A DNA stretch of 64,000 nucleotides, from assembly GCF_017980685.1 (NCBI RefSeq), contig NZ_JACXXO010000019.1, forward strand, positions 1-64,000, in the 5' to 3' direction. Of this stretch, positions 8,164 to 17,293 are shown one piece after another; the first letter of the stretch is position 1, and each line of letters opens with the position of its first letter. The translations under genes were made by a program, and so were the position numbers. The notes below the pieces were generated by a model that did no database searches, had not been told where the DNA came from, and was given only the letters and a program-made list of their open reading frames with translations. Source of the DNA: Pseudomonas iridis. Its GTDB lineage: Bacteria > Pseudomonadota > Gammaproteobacteria > Pseudomonadales > Pseudomonadaceae.

Positions 8164-9171
8164 TCAGAAGCCTTCGAGAACGATCTTGCCCCGAGCCTTG
8201 CCACTTTCGACCACTGCATGAGCGCGGCGCATGTTTGCGGCGTTGATCGCACCGAAGTGCTCGCCGACGGTGGTCTGCAAAACCCCCAGATCAATCAGGT
8301 CCGAGACCCGGTCAAGCAGGTGATGCTGCTCGATCATGTCCGCCGTTTCGTACAACGAACGCGTGAACATCAACTCCCAATGCAGCGACAACGACTTGCG
8401 CTTGAGCGGCATGACATCAAGGCTCTCGGGATCATCAATCACCGCTAGACGACCCTGCGGTCGCAGCACTTCGATCAGCTGTAAAAAGTGCTGTTCGGTG
8501 TGGGTCAGGCTGGCGACGTAATCGACCTCGGCAATACCGAGTGCCTGCAACTGAGCGAGCAGCGGCTGGCTGTGATCAATGACGTGATGGGCGCCCAACT
8601 GCTTCACCCAACCAGCGGTCTCCGGGCGCGAGGCGGTGCCAATCACCGTGAGTCGGGTCAACTGCCGAGCCAATTGCACCAGCATCGATCCGACGCCACC
8701 CGCCGCACCGGTAATCAACAGGCATTTACCCTCCCCGCTGGCCTCGGCGACACCGAGACGGTCGAACAATAATTCCCACGCCGTGATCGACGTTAACGGC
8801 AGTGCCGCCGCCTCGGCAGCACTCAACGAACGCGGCTTGTGCCCGACAATCCGCTCATCCACCAAATGCAATTCGCTGTAGCTACCGCTGCGAATAATCG
8901 AGCCGGCGTAAAACACTTCGTCGCCCGGTTGAAACAGCGTCACTTGCGAACCGACTTCGCGAACGATGCCGGCCGCATCCCAACCGAGAATTTTTGGTTC
9001 TTTGGTGAAAGTACCGGCGCGCACTTTGGTGTCGACCGGGTTGACTGAAACGGCCCGTACCTCGACCAGCAGATCACGCGGACCGGGCACTGGCGCAGGC
9101 ATCTCGATATCTTGCAAGGATTGCGGATCTTCAATGGGCAGGGCGTGTTGTACAAAGGTGATGGCTTTCAT
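8164..9171 (-). CDS. Zinc-binding-dehydrogenase-family (MDR) quinone oxidoreductase-like protein
   Basis: A 335-residue MDR protein: N-terminal GroES domain (SVNPVDTKVRAGTF, ILGWDAAGIVREVGSQV), then a cofactor domain with GAAGGVGSMLVQLARQ and the C-terminal GKARGKIVLEGF. It matches the zinc-binding alcohol dehydrogenase family often annotated YhdH/ZADH. The start MKAIT at 9171 is preferred as in homologues; an ATG at 9201 is also possible. It is divergent from a LysR gene, the typical arrangement in which the LysR protein controls the oxidoreductase. Confidence 0.88.
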   Translation of the reverse strand: MKAITFVQHALPIEDPQSLQDIEMPAPVPGPRDLLVEVRAVSVNPVDTKVRAGTFTKEPKILGWDAAGIVREVGSQVTLFQPGDEVFYAGSIIRSGSYSELHLVDERIVGHKPRSLSAAEAAALPLTSITAWELLFDRLGVAEASGEGKCLLITGAAGGVGSMLVQLARQLTRLTVIGTASRPETAGWVKQLGAHHVIDHSQPLLAQLQALGIAEVDYVASLTHTEQHFLQLIEVLRPQGRLAVIDDPESLDVMPLKRKSLSLHWELMFTRSLYETADMIEQHHLLDRVSDLIDLGVLQTTVGEHFGAINAANMRRAHAVVESGKARGKIVLEGF

Positions 9172-9281
9172 GGGGGCTCGCTGTCTGAAGGGTTGAAGCA
9201 TTCACTTGCCACCATCTTCGGCTTCCCACGGAGAAAGAAAAACCTGCAGAATGCGCCAACACTTTCACTGCAGAAGAGAAA

Positions 9282-10172
9282 ATGATCCGCATCGATGATC
9301 TCGCCCTGTTCACCCGCAGCGCAGCGCTGGGCAGCTTTACCGCCGCGGCGCTGGAGGCCGATTTGTTGCCGGGGCAGGTCGCCGCCGCCATCAAACGCCT
9401 GGAGCGCGAACTGGATGTGCGCCTGTTCGCGCGAACCACCCGCAGCCTGCGTTTGACTGCCGAAGGTGAGCAATACCTGCCCACCGCCCACGCCGTGCTC
9501 GAAACCCTGAAACAGGGCGAGGAAAACCTGCGGGGTGAAAACGCCACGCTACGCGGCGTGCTGCAAGTCACTGCGCCATCTGATCTGGGGCGCAACATTC
9601 TGCTGCCGTGGCTAACGATGTTCCGTCGTCAGCATCCGGAACTGACCCTGCGCTTTGTGCTGTCGGACCAGATGGCCGACCTGTTTCGCGACCCGGTCGA
9701 CGTCGCCATTCGATACGGTACCAACGAAGACGCCAACTACGTGGCTCTGCCACTCGCGCCTTGGAATAAACGGGTGCTGGTCGCATCGAAGGACTACGTG
9801 CAACGCCACGGGCAGCCAAAAACGCCGGAGGACTTGTTGAATCATCCATGTCTGCTCTACCTGCAGAATGGTCGGGTCTTCGATAAATGGTGCCTGGCCG
9901 GTCAAACGATTCAAGTCTCTGGCCCGCTGTTCAGCGACGACGCCGATGTGGTTCGGCGCTGGGCACTGGACGGTGAAGGTATCGCCAACAAATCCTGGCT
10001 GGATGTCAGCGCTGACGTGAGCGCAGGACGTCTGCTTGTGCTGCTGCCGGACTTTCCCGGAGAAGCCTCGCCGTTGAGTCTGGTGTGCCCGCATCGCAAA
10101 CAAATCTCCCCCGCGGTATCGCAACTGTATGCGTGGTTAAGCAATCAGTTTGCCGCCCTGCAGCCGGGCTGA
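9282..10172 (+). CDS. LysR-family transcriptional regulator
   Basis: A 296-residue LTTR. The N-terminal HTH covers about residues 1-60 (LALFTRSAALGSFTAAALEADLLPGQVAAAIKRLE is the helix-turn-helix region), followed by a linker and a periplasmic-binding-like effector domain (LRGVLQVTAPSDLGRNIL, VDVAIRYG). It belongs to the AaeR/DmlR-like subgroup. It probably controls the divergent MDR/propeller/ABM operon across the 110-bp shared promoter region. GAAGAGAAA precedes the ATG. Confidence 0.92.
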   Translation: MIRIDDLALFTRSAALGSFTAAALEADLLPGQVAAAIKRLERELDVRLFARTTRSLRLTAEGEQYLPTAHAVLETLKQGEENLRGENATLRGVLQVTAPSDLGRNILLPWLTMFRRQHPELTLRFVLSDQMADLFRDPVDVAIRYGTNEDANYVALPLAPWNKRVLVASKDYVQRHGQPKTPEDLLNHPCLLYLQNGRVFDKWCLAGQTIQVSGPLFSDDADVVRRWALDGEGIANKSWLDVSADVSAGRLLVLLPDFPGEASPLSLVCPHRKQISPAVSQLYAWLSNQFAALQPG

Positions 10173-10235
10173 ACTGAGCGCCCGATAATGGCTGCGGCGT
10201 TGACGAACGGTCTTTCGAGTGTTCAGATGCCGCCC

Positions 10236-10425
10236 AGTTTCAGGTGTCCCATGCCGCCGTGCATGGGGTGAAACGGGAAACCGGTACGTTCTTTTTGAAC
10301 AAGTCCGGTGCTGCCCCCGCAACGGTATGCGCGTGATGCTTTCGACACACCACTGTGGCCAGACGGCCATGGGAAGGTGAAAGCATCGATACGCGCGAGC
10401 CCGGAGACCGGCCCGAAATTTCTGT
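10236..10425 (+). promoter_or_regulatory. Cobalamin (B12) riboswitch
   Basis: The conserved blocks of the Cbl riboswitch occur in order: GGTGTCCC, TGAAACGGGAAACCGGT (10268-10285), CCCGCAACGGTA, CACCACTGTGG, GGGAAGGTGAAA, and the B12 box with GAGCCCGGAGACCGGCC (about 10397-10413). It lies 100 bp upstream of the TonB receptor start on the same strand. Bound adenosyl- or other cobalamin is expected to switch off the receptor operon. Confidence 0.93.
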
Positions 10426-10524
10426 TTGGCAAAATCCTGCGGTGGGCGGGCATGGGCCGGTGTCGGCGTGTGCGCGATGCCTTCTCCTGCATGCTCTTCT
10501 GCGAAGATCCTTTTCGAGAAGACA

Positions 10525-12462
10525 ATGATTCGACCTTTCAACTCCTCTGCTCCATCCCTGCTATTCGGTTGCCTGTTCAGTCCGCTGCTGCTGGCCGACG
10601 AAGCGCCTCTGGAACTCAATCAGCAAATCGTTTCGGCACCCTCGGTGGAGTCCACGACCGTCGCCGACATGGCGCATTACGGCAGCAAAGTGGACATCGT
10701 CAGCCGCGAACAGATCGAGCGCGCCGGCCCCGCGGCGGATGTCAGCCGCGTCATGCAGATGTTTATTCCCGGCCTCTATGTCGCCCCGAAAAACGGCCCA
10801 TTCGACTACGGCACTTATTCCCTGCTGGGCGGGCGCAACGACGATACGCTGATCCTGCTCGACGGTGTACGCCTGAACAACCGCTTGTACGACGGCTTGT
10901 ACCTGGACACCTTGCCGGCGAACGCCATCGAACGCATCGAAGTGCTCAAGGGTGGGCAAAGTCTGTTGTTCGGCACGCAAGCGGTGTCGGGGGTGATCAA
11001 CATCGTCACTCGCTCGCCACAGCGTCGAAAGGCCTCGGGCGAGGTGAACATGGGCCTCGATACCTTCGGCGGCACCACCGGCGATGCCCGGGTCGAGAAC
11101 ATCTTCAGCAACGGTTTCGGCGATCTGGGCCTGCTGGCGTATGTCAGCCACAACGTCTCCGACGGTTACCAGCCGTTTCGCAACCGCGACATGAAAAACG
11201 TCACAGAGAAAAAACGCGCTTATGAAGTCACCACGTTTGGTGGCAAGGCGATTCAGTCGTTCGGCGACGACTCGCGGCTGGAGCTGTTCTACCAATACGC
11301 TGACGCCAACCTCGATTTCGCCCGTCCGGTCGGCAACCACAAAACCACCAACGACCGTGTGCAACAGATCGCCACAGCGACCTTCGAGCAAAACCTCAAT
11401 GAGCGTCTGAGCTACTTCGTCAAAGGCCATGTCAACGATTGGGACACGCGCTACACACGCATCAATAACGTCGAGGACGGCGCCACCAGAGTCATCAACC
11501 ACAACGACTACTGGGGCTTCACCGACTGGGGCATACAGGCCGAAGGCAAGGCTGAATCGTCCGGCGGTCATGTGCTGGTGTTTGGCACTGACAACCAGTG
11601 GTTCAAGGGCCAGGACGATGTCCTGATCATCGACAACGACAAGGCTGAAGCCCACGCGATTTACACCCAGTTGCGTCCGCGAATCGACGCCCTGCCCGAC
11701 TGGCACCCGAGCGTCGGCGTTCGCCACGAAGCCATGGGCGGCGGCGACAGCGCCACGGTCGGCATGCTCACTTCGCTCTACGATCTCAACGACAACTGGG
11801 CCGTGCGCGGTCAGTACGGCAGTGCCTACAAACTGCCGAACGCCGAACAATTGTTCGTCAACGAACCGGGCGACGAGATCGGCAACCGCAACCTTAAACC
11901 TGAAAAAAGCCGCAACGCCGAACTGGGACTCGACTACAAGGGGCTACTGCTCGATCGCGCGTTCAGCGCCAGCGTCACCGTGTTCAAACGCAAAATCGAC
12001 GACCTGATCACCCTCGACGATAGTCGCTGGGTCAACGGCGAAGGCCAGGTGCGCATGCGCGGTTTCGAGGCCGACGCGACACTGGCGCTCAACGCGCAAT
12101 GGAGCCTGCAAGCGGACATGACCCGCAACCTCACCGAATCGCGCAGTGGCGTGACCATCAATGACATCCCGAGCTTCTTCGCCCGTTCGCGCATAGGCTT
12201 CGAGTCGGAAAACCGTCTGTGGGGTGCCGGCGGTGCGATCCGCTATATCCGCGATGTGACCAGCTCGAAACAGGTCGAATACGGTCACTATTCAGTGATC
12301 GATGCCGACGCTTATCGCTACCTCGACAATGCCCGCCAACACCGTGTCAGCCTGCTGGTAGAGAACCTGTTCGACCGCGATTACGTCACCAGCCGTGCCA
12401 GCAACGTCGACAACCTCGGACGGCCGTTCACCTCAGAAGTACGCTACACGTACCGCTTCTGA
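10525..12462 (+). CDS. btuB: TonB-dependent receptor, B12-controlled (BtuB-like)
   Basis: A 645-residue outer-membrane receptor. A signal peptide (MIRPFNSSAPSLLFGCLFSPLLLA) is followed by a TonB-box region, a plug domain (SKVDIVSREQIERAGPAADVSRVMQ, GRNDDTLILLDGVRLN, LKGGQSLLFGTQAVSGVINIVTR) and a 22-strand barrel ending in aromatic F (VRYTYRF). Together with the upstream B12 riboswitch this indicates corrinoid uptake. GAGAAG before ATG 10525 sets the start. It is coupled to the ferredoxin gene by a TGATG overlap. A ligand other than cobalamin is possible but less likely. Confidence 0.88.
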   Translation: MIRPFNSSAPSLLFGCLFSPLLLADEAPLELNQQIVSAPSVESTTVADMAHYGSKVDIVSREQIERAGPAADVSRVMQMFIPGLYVAPKNGPFDYGTYSLLGGRNDDTLILLDGVRLNNRLYDGLYLDTLPANAIERIEVLKGGQSLLFGTQAVSGVINIVTRSPQRRKASGEVNMGLDTFGGTTGDARVENIFSNGFGDLGLLAYVSHNVSDGYQPFRNRDMKNVTEKKRAYEVTTFGGKAIQSFGDDSRLELFYQYADANLDFARPVGNHKTTNDRVQQIATATFEQNLNERLSYFVKGHVNDWDTRYTRINNVEDGATRVINHNDYWGFTDWGIQAEGKAESSGGHVLVFGTDNQWFKGQDDVLIIDNDKAEAHAIYTQLRPRIDALPDWHPSVGVRHEAMGGGDSATVGMLTSLYDLNDNWAVRGQYGSAYKLPNAEQLFVNEPGDEIGNRNLKPEKSRNAELGLDYKGLLLDRAFSASVTVFKRKIDDLITLDDSRWVNGEGQVRMRGFEADATLALNAQWSLQADMTRNLTESRSGVTINDIPSFFARSRIGFESENRLWGAGGAIRYIRDVTSSKQVEYGHYSVIDADAYRYLDNARQHRVSLLVENLFDRDYVTSRASNVDNLGRPFTSEVRYTYRF

Positions 12463-12821
12463 TGGCTGAATTCAAAACGGTCGACGGCGTATACACGCAC
12501 CCGGACTGGTCGCACGTTCCCGAACATGCGCACCACGTGTTCCTCTGCACCGGCCCGCGCTGCACCCAGCGCGGCGCCTTGCAGTTATGGAAAACCCTGC
12601 GCCGGCACCTGCTGGCGCACGACCGCATCGAAACCCCGGGCGGCGTGTTACTGACACGCACGCATTGTCAGTTCCCGTGCAATCTGGGGCCGATTCTGAC
12701 GGTTTATCCCGAGACCTGCTGGTATGGCGTGCACAGCGACGCCGACGTGCAACGGCTGGTCGAGGTGCACCTGGTCGGTGGTGAGGTGGTTGAGGATTTG
12801 CTGATCAAGGAGCGCTCATGA
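12462..12821 (+). CDS. Thioredoxin-like [2Fe-2S] ferredoxin
   Basis: A 119-residue protein with four cysteines in the CX4C...CX3C pattern of thioredoxin-fold [2Fe-2S] ferredoxins (Cys29, Cys34, Cys69, Cys73: CTGPRC and CQFPC), as in NuoE and Aquifex Fd4. It probably supplies one electron to a corrinoid step, such as cobalt reduction, inferred only from its place in a B12-regulated operon. It starts at ATG 12462 overlapping the btuB stop, and its own stop overlaps the next start (ATGA). Confidence 0.85.
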   Translation: MAEFKTVDGVYTHPDWSHVPEHAHHVFLCTGPRCTQRGALQLWKTLRRHLLAHDRIETPGGVLLTRTHCQFPCNLGPILTVYPETCWYGVHSDADVQRLVEVHLVGGEVVEDLLIKERS

Positions 12822-13744
12822 GAACACTTGTGTTATGCCTGACGGCCCTGCTCTGCTCTGCACCGGCCCTCGCTGACAATTACCGAAACTGCGGCGAAAC
12901 CTGGAGCGCTGCACAATTGCCGCCATCGCGCATCGTCGCACTCAACCAACACGCGGCTGATCTGCTGATCGCCCTGGATGCAGGCCCGAGTCTGGTTGGC
13001 GTCGCCTATCTGGACGACACCCATGCCGGGGATCGAAAGACCGAGTACGCAGGCGTTCCGGTGATCGCGCCGCGCTACCCGTCCAGCGAAGTGCTGTACG
13101 CGCAGAAACCGGATCTGGTAGTCGGCGGCTTTGCCACGGCGTTCGGTGACGGCGTCACTTCACGCTCAGGTCTGGCGCGCAACGCCGTCGCTTCCTATTT
13201 ACTGGAGTCGGCCTGTGCGGGGCATTCGCTGGATTATTTCGGGCATGTGCGCAATGACCTGCTGACCCTCGGTGCCGTGCTGCACAAACAGCAAAAAGCG
13301 CAGCAACTGAGCGCCGCCATGGACGCCGATCTGGCCCGCGCCCGCGCACTGATCGGCAACGAAAAGCCGCTGTCGGTGTTCTATCTGGACAGCGAGGTCA
13401 ACGGTCTGGATTCAGAGGGCGGACGCGGTTTCGTGACCACCCTGCTCGCGGCTGCCGGGGCGCGCAATCCATTCGCCGACATCAACCAGTACCGCGTGAC
13501 GATAGATCGGGAAACCCTGCTGATCAGCGATCCCGACGTCATCTTGCTGGCCGATGCCGAATGGTCGCCGGCCTGGCGCAAACGTCAACTGCTAGAGAAT
13601 GATCCGGTGTTATCGCGCTTGCGCGCCGTGCGTGACAATCGCCTGATCGACATCCCCTTCACTCACCTGCTGCCGACGGTGGGCAGCGGCCGTGTCGCAC
13701 TTCACCTGGCGCAGCAACTCAAGGCGCTGCAGAAAAATAAATGA
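12818..13744 (+). CDS. Periplasmic cobalamin/iron-type substrate-binding protein (BtuF-like)
   Basis: A 308-residue exported binding protein with signal peptide MRTLVLCLTALLCSAPALA. It has the class III (BtuF/FhuD) layout: PSRIVALNQHAADLLIALDAG, YLDDTHAG, VLYAQKPDLVVGG, a long central helix and a C-terminal lobe (SDPDVILLADAEWSP). Its B12 operon implies corrinoid binding. No BtuC permease or BtuD ATPase is encoded next to it, so the ABC partners must lie elsewhere. The first four bases overlap the ferredoxin gene. Confidence 0.85.
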   Translation: MRTLVLCLTALLCSAPALADNYRNCGETWSAAQLPPSRIVALNQHAADLLIALDAGPSLVGVAYLDDTHAGDRKTEYAGVPVIAPRYPSSEVLYAQKPDLVVGGFATAFGDGVTSRSGLARNAVASYLLESACAGHSLDYFGHVRNDLLTLGAVLHKQQKAQQLSAAMDADLARARALIGNEKPLSVFYLDSEVNGLDSEGGRGFVTTLLAAAGARNPFADINQYRVTIDRETLLISDPDVILLADAEWSPAWRKRQLLENDPVLSRLRAVRDNRLIDIPFTHLLPTVGSGRVALHLAQQLKALQKNK

Positions 13745-13792
13745 ACCCGGCGCAACACAGGCCACCTAAGAAAGACCATCAGGAGGTAGCCA

Positions 13793-14008
13793 ATGCATAT
13801 CGAAACCGTGTGGATCGTACTGGCGGCAGTTCTTCTACTGATAGAACTGTGGGCCATCAATCGGGTGCGCAAGAGTGAGGGGAAATCGAACAACAAAGGA
13901 GTCTGGATTGTGTTGATCGTGTTTGTGCCGCTGTTCGGGCTCATCGCTTGGGCAATCGCCGGCCCTAAGCACATCAGCCCGAGCACCGCCGCGCGTCCTG
14001 GCCGTTAA
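13793..14008 (+). CDS. Small membrane protein, phospholipase-D-nuclease N-terminal domain
   Basis: A 71-residue protein with two membrane helices (HIETVWIVLAAVLLLIELWAI and KGVWIVLIVFVPLFGLIAWAIAGPK), the PLDc_N layout usually found ahead of phospholipase D domains but here free-standing. Function unknown. A strong AGGAGGT lies 8 bases before the ATG. The 3' end overlaps the convergent HhH gene by 4 bp. Confidence 0.82.
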   Translation: MHIETVWIVLAAVLLLIELWAINRVRKSEGKSNNKGVWIVLIVFVPLFGLIAWAIAGPKHISPSTAARPGR

Positions 14009-14442
14009 CCAAAAAGTACCGGCCCTGCTTCACGCATGAAAATCTCGACGGTTTTCGGACCGATCCCGTCAAATTCCGCCAGGCGTTTCTCGAACGCCTG
14101 GCGGACGGCACTCTCGGCCACGATATTGCCGACCTTCCCCGCGTATTCATCATTGAGCTTGTGTGCCAACGCCAGAAGGCGCGTGGCGGTGGTTTCGTCG
14201 TACCTCACGTAATGCGCTTCGCCGAGCATCATCACCAATTCACGATGGCTGCAGTTCGCCAACTTGCGCGGCGTGTCGCGTTGACGCTTTTCGATGATCA
14301 CCCGATAGGCTTGCGCAGCAATGTCAGCCTGAATGCGTTTGCCCATCAGGAAACTGGCGATCAACCATTTGAACAGCGCCACCTCATCTGACGCGTCGCC
14401 AAAGCTGATCTCCAGATCCTCTGCCGTGATGGTTTTACCCAT
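14005..14442 (-). CDS. Small HhH-type DNA-repair-like protein
   Basis: A 145-residue helical protein ending in a helix-hairpin-helix motif, FDGIGPKTVEIFMREAG (about 125-141), as in endonuclease III-type glycosylases. The earlier part (NCSHRELVMMLGEAHYVRYDETTATRLLALA) is helical like the glycosylase core but lacks an iron-sulfur cluster loop and an obvious catalytic Lys/Asp pair. Homologues are sometimes named DNA methylase, which I see no reason for. It may bind damaged DNA; enzymatic activity is uncertain. Confidence 0.7.
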   Translation of the reverse strand: MGKTITAEDLEISFGDASDEVALFKWLIASFLMGKRIQADIAAQAYRVIIEKRQRDTPRKLANCSHRELVMMLGEAHYVRYDETTATRLLALAHKLNDEYAGKVGNIVAESAVRQAFEKRLAEFDGIGPKTVEIFMREAGPVLFG

Positions 14443-14526
14443 GAATCCGCCTCACCAAATTGTAAAAAAGAATTTCAAAGGACTGCTGAGGTCTATGCCT
14501 TACCGTCCTCAAGAGCTTGTACAAAC

Positions 14527-14904
14527 ATGAAATTCGCGTCTTTCTGCCAGGCCCTCTCCAATTGGGCCGGCAGCTCCAAAACTTTTATCGCCGCCATTTT
14601 TCTGATCATCATCTGGGCGCTTACCGGCCCGTTCTTTCATTACAACGACACCTGGCAACTGATCATCAACACCTCGACCACGATCATCACGTTTCTGATG
14701 GTGTTCCTGATTCAAAACACGCAAAACCGCGACAACGATATCTTGCACCTGAAGATCGACGAGCTGATTCGCGCCACCAAGGATGCGCAGAACGCCACGC
14801 TGGGGCTGGACAAAATGGGCACCCGTGAACTGCGTAAATTGCGCAAGCACTACAGATCGCTCGGTGAAGCCGATGAGATCGACGTCGAGTCGAAAGTGGA
14901 GTGA
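14527..14904 (+). CDS. Low-affinity iron permease family protein
   Basis: A 125-residue inner-membrane protein of the low affinity Fe permease family (PF04120 type). It has two helices (KTFIAAIFLIIIWALTGP and LIINTSTTIITFLMVFLIQ), the family signature TQNRDNDILHLKIDELIRA, and a charged cytoplasmic tail. The family name comes from fungal Fet4, and iron transport by the short bacterial forms is unproven. It stands alone between convergent and divergent neighbours. Confidence 0.85.
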   Translation: MKFASFCQALSNWAGSSKTFIAAIFLIIIWALTGPFFHYNDTWQLIINTSTTIITFLMVFLIQNTQNRDNDILHLKIDELIRATKDAQNATLGLDKMGTRELRKLRKHYRSLGEADEIDVESKVE

Positions 14905-14953
14905 GTGTCAGACAATGGAGTGCCTGCGCACTCCACCGCCCATGAACAATGAC

Positions 14954-16180
14954 TCAGATCGCCGGCACTAACGCAGGCGTCTCAATCGTCTCCGCCAACG
15001 GCACGTCACTGCCTCCCGGCGTGAGAATGACCTTGCGGCAACTTTCCTCTTTCTTGTCGAAGATCTTGTAGCCCTCGGCGGCCTGCTCCAACGACATCCG
15101 ATGGGTGATGATCGCCTCCGGCTGCAAGCGTCCGGTCTCGATATGCCCGAGCAGTTCAGGCAGGAAGCGCTGGACATGGGTCTGGCCCATCTTGAATGTC
15201 AGGCCTTTGTCGAATGCATCGCCAAACAGGAAGCCGTGAATCGGACCGGAATACACCCCCGGTACACTCACCACGCCACCGCGACGCACAGCTGCGATGC
15301 ACTGGCGAAGCGCTTTGCCGCTGCCGCCTTCAAGCTTGAGCGTGGCCATGATGGTTTCCGTGGTGCTGCCCTTGGCTTCGAAACCCACCGCATCGACTAC
15401 CGCATCCACGCCGCGATTGCCCGGGGTCTGGCGAATGATGGTGTCCGCCGGGTCATCGTCGTCATCGAAATTGATCGGGATTACGCCGTAAGTGCTTTGC
15501 GCATATTCGAGTCGATAAGCATGGTGATCGACCATGAAAATGCGTTCGGCACCGAGCATTCTGGCGCATGCCGCGCTGAGCAGACCGACAGGGCCGGCGC
15601 CAAAAATTGCAATGCTCGACCCTTGGCCGATACCGGCATTGATCACCGCTTGCCAGGCCGTCGGCAGGATATCGGAGAGGAACAACACTTTCTCATCCGA
15701 CAAAGTCCCCGGCACCTTGAAGGGCCCGGTATTGGCCTTTGGCACTCTCACCAATTCCGCCTGTCCACCGGGAATGCCACCGTACAGGCGGCTGTAACCG
15801 AACAGCGCGGCCGGCGGTGGAATGACCTTTTTGTTCAACGCCCCGCCCGGGCCCGAGTTAGTGGTTTCACACGCGGCGTACTGTTCCAGTTGGCAGAAGA
15901 AACAATCACCACACGCAATCACGAAAGGAATCACCACGCGATCGCCACGCTGCACGGCCGTTACCGCAGAGCCCGTTTCTTCGACAATCCCCATGAACTC
16001 ATGGCCGAAGATATCGCCATGCTCAACGGTGGGAATCTTGCCGCGATACAGGTGCAGATCCGAGCCGCAAATCGCCGTGGCCGTGACGCGCAGGATAATG
16101 TCGTCAGGCGCTTCGATGATCGGGTCCGGTACGGTTTCGACTCTGACATCATGTGCGCCGTGGTAAGTCATTGCTCGCAT
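14954..16180 (-). CDS. Zinc-dependent alcohol/formaldehyde dehydrogenase (glutathione-independent type)
   Basis: A 408-residue zinc MDR enzyme. Catalytic zinc residues are visible in [14 protein letters not shown] and GHEFMG. The structural zinc loop has four cysteines in CGDCFFC-x7-C, and the cofactor domain has [18 protein letters not shown]. The long insert after the zinc loop ([20 protein letters not shown]) is typical of the formaldehyde dehydrogenase (PdhA-like) branch. It oxidises an aldehyde or alcohol with NAD. It is monocistronic, 105 bp downstream of cioB on the same strand. Confidence 0.88.
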   Translation of the reverse strand: MRAMTYHGAHDVRVETVPDPIIEAPDDIILRVTATAICGSDLHLYRGKIPTVEHGDIFGHEFMGIVEETGSAVTAVQRGDRVVIPFVIACGDCFFCQLEQYAACETTNSGPGGALNKKVIPPPAALFGYSRLYGGIPGGQAELVRVPKANTGPFKVPGTLSDEKVLFLSDILPTAWQAVINAGIGQGSSIAIFGAGPVGLLSAACARMLGAERIFMVDHHAYRLEYAQSTYGVIPINFDDDDDPADTIIRQTPGNRGVDAVVDAVGFEAKGSTTETIMATLKLEGGSGKALRQCIAAVRRGGVVSVPGVYSGPIHGFLFGDAFDKGLTFKMGQTHVQRFLPELLGHIETGRLQPEAIITHRMSLEQAAEGYKIFDKKEESCRKVILTPGGSDVPLAETIETPALVPAI

Positions 16181-16285
16181 GGTGGGTGTCCTCGTACTTT
16201 CTGATGAAAGGATTGCTGCTTCATTTTCGGAAGGATGAAAGCCGCCACGAGTTCATTGCGTTTTTGCTTATTCGGATAAGTGGAA

Positions 16286-17281
16286 TCATTCGCCAATGCG
16301 AACCTTGCCGCTGAAAACCTTGAAGCCATAGGTGTTGTAGATCAGTGTCACGGGGATCAACACGGCGAAACCGACCAGCATGAATACCTGACTCTTGGGG
16401 CTGGACGTAGCGGCTTGCAGAGTCAGGTCCGGTGGCACGATCAGCGGGTACAAAGCGATCAGCATCAGGGCAAAAGCCAGAATGAATACACCCAGCGCAG
16501 CGAACAGCGGCAAGCCATGAAAACGACTGCGAAAGCCCAAGTGAAAAACGACCAGCAAGGTGCCGAGCAACACGACCGACGTCAGCCACACGCGAACATC
16601 CGACAGGCGCTGTAGGTATTGCCCCTGCAACGTAGACGTCCAGCCCACCAGAATCAGCAACAACATTGCTGTCAGCAGCGCCAGCCACTTCGCCTGACGA
16701 GCCGAACGCCATTGCAGGTCATCGACGGTGCGCCAATACAGCCAGCACGTGCCCAGCCACGCATAGCCCAGCACCAGCACTCCCCCGCAAAACAACGGGA
16801 ATGGCGTCAGCCACTCGCCGCCGTCACCGCTGTATTGCCCGCCCTTGTGCGGCACGCCTTGTACCAGTGTCCCCAGAATGATGCCTTGTATCGCGCCGGT
16901 GCACAGTGAGCCGCCAAGCATCACGCCGTCGACCCATCGTTTGGCTGTTTCGCTGGGCGCATAGTCGCGAAACTCAAGAGCGACCGCCCGTAGAATCAAT
17001 GCCAGAAACATCACAATGAAAGGCAGATACAGCGCCGGCAAAAGCACGGCATACGCCAATGGAAACAATGCCAGCAGCCCGCCGCCACCGAGCACCAGCC
17101 ATGTCTCGTTGGCATCCCAGATCGGCAGAATGGTTACCGCCATGGCGCGGCGATCCTGGCTGGAAGTCGTCAGCCCCATCAGCATGCCGACGCCCAGGTC
17201 GGTGCCGTCGAGCAGCACATAGTTCATCACTGAAAACGCCAGAGCGGCAGCGCAGAGCAGCGTGATCCAATCGGTGTCCAT
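16286..17281 (-). CDS. cioB: Cyanide-insensitive-type quinol oxidase subunit II
   Basis: A 331-residue subunit of cytochrome bd-family quinol oxidase, with eight to nine membrane helices and the CydB N-terminus (LLCAAALAFSVMNYVLLDGTDLGVGML) plus ILPIWDANETWLVLGGGGLLALFP. It stabilises the heme-bearing subunit I in the inner membrane. It follows subunit I after only 12 bp. No small CydX-like reading frame was found downstream. Confidence 0.93.
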   Translation of the reverse strand: MDTDWITLLCAAALAFSVMNYVLLDGTDLGVGMLMGLTTSSQDRRAMAVTILPIWDANETWLVLGGGGLLALFPLAYAVLLPALYLPFIVMFLALILRAVALEFRDYAPSETAKRWVDGVMLGGSLCTGAIQGIILGTLVQGVPHKGGQYSGDGGEWLTPFPLFCGGVLVLGYAWLGTCWLYWRTVDDLQWRSARQAKWLALLTAMLLLILVGWTSTLQGQYLQRLSDVRVWLTSVVLLGTLLVVFHLGFRSRFHGLPLFAALGVFILAFALMLIALYPLIVPPDLTLQAATSSPKSQVFMLVGFAVLIPVTLIYNTYGFKVFSGKVRIGE

Positions 17282-17293
17282 GCCTTCAGATCC

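Noticed and set aside
10561-11850. 429-residue ORF antisense to the B12 receptor
   Set aside because: High-GC shadow of the receptor gene; the receptor has domains, signal peptide and riboswitch.
16221-16285. Possible CydX-like small subunit after cioB
   Set aside because: Only an 11-codon frame ([11 protein letters not shown]) is present; no hydrophobic helix.
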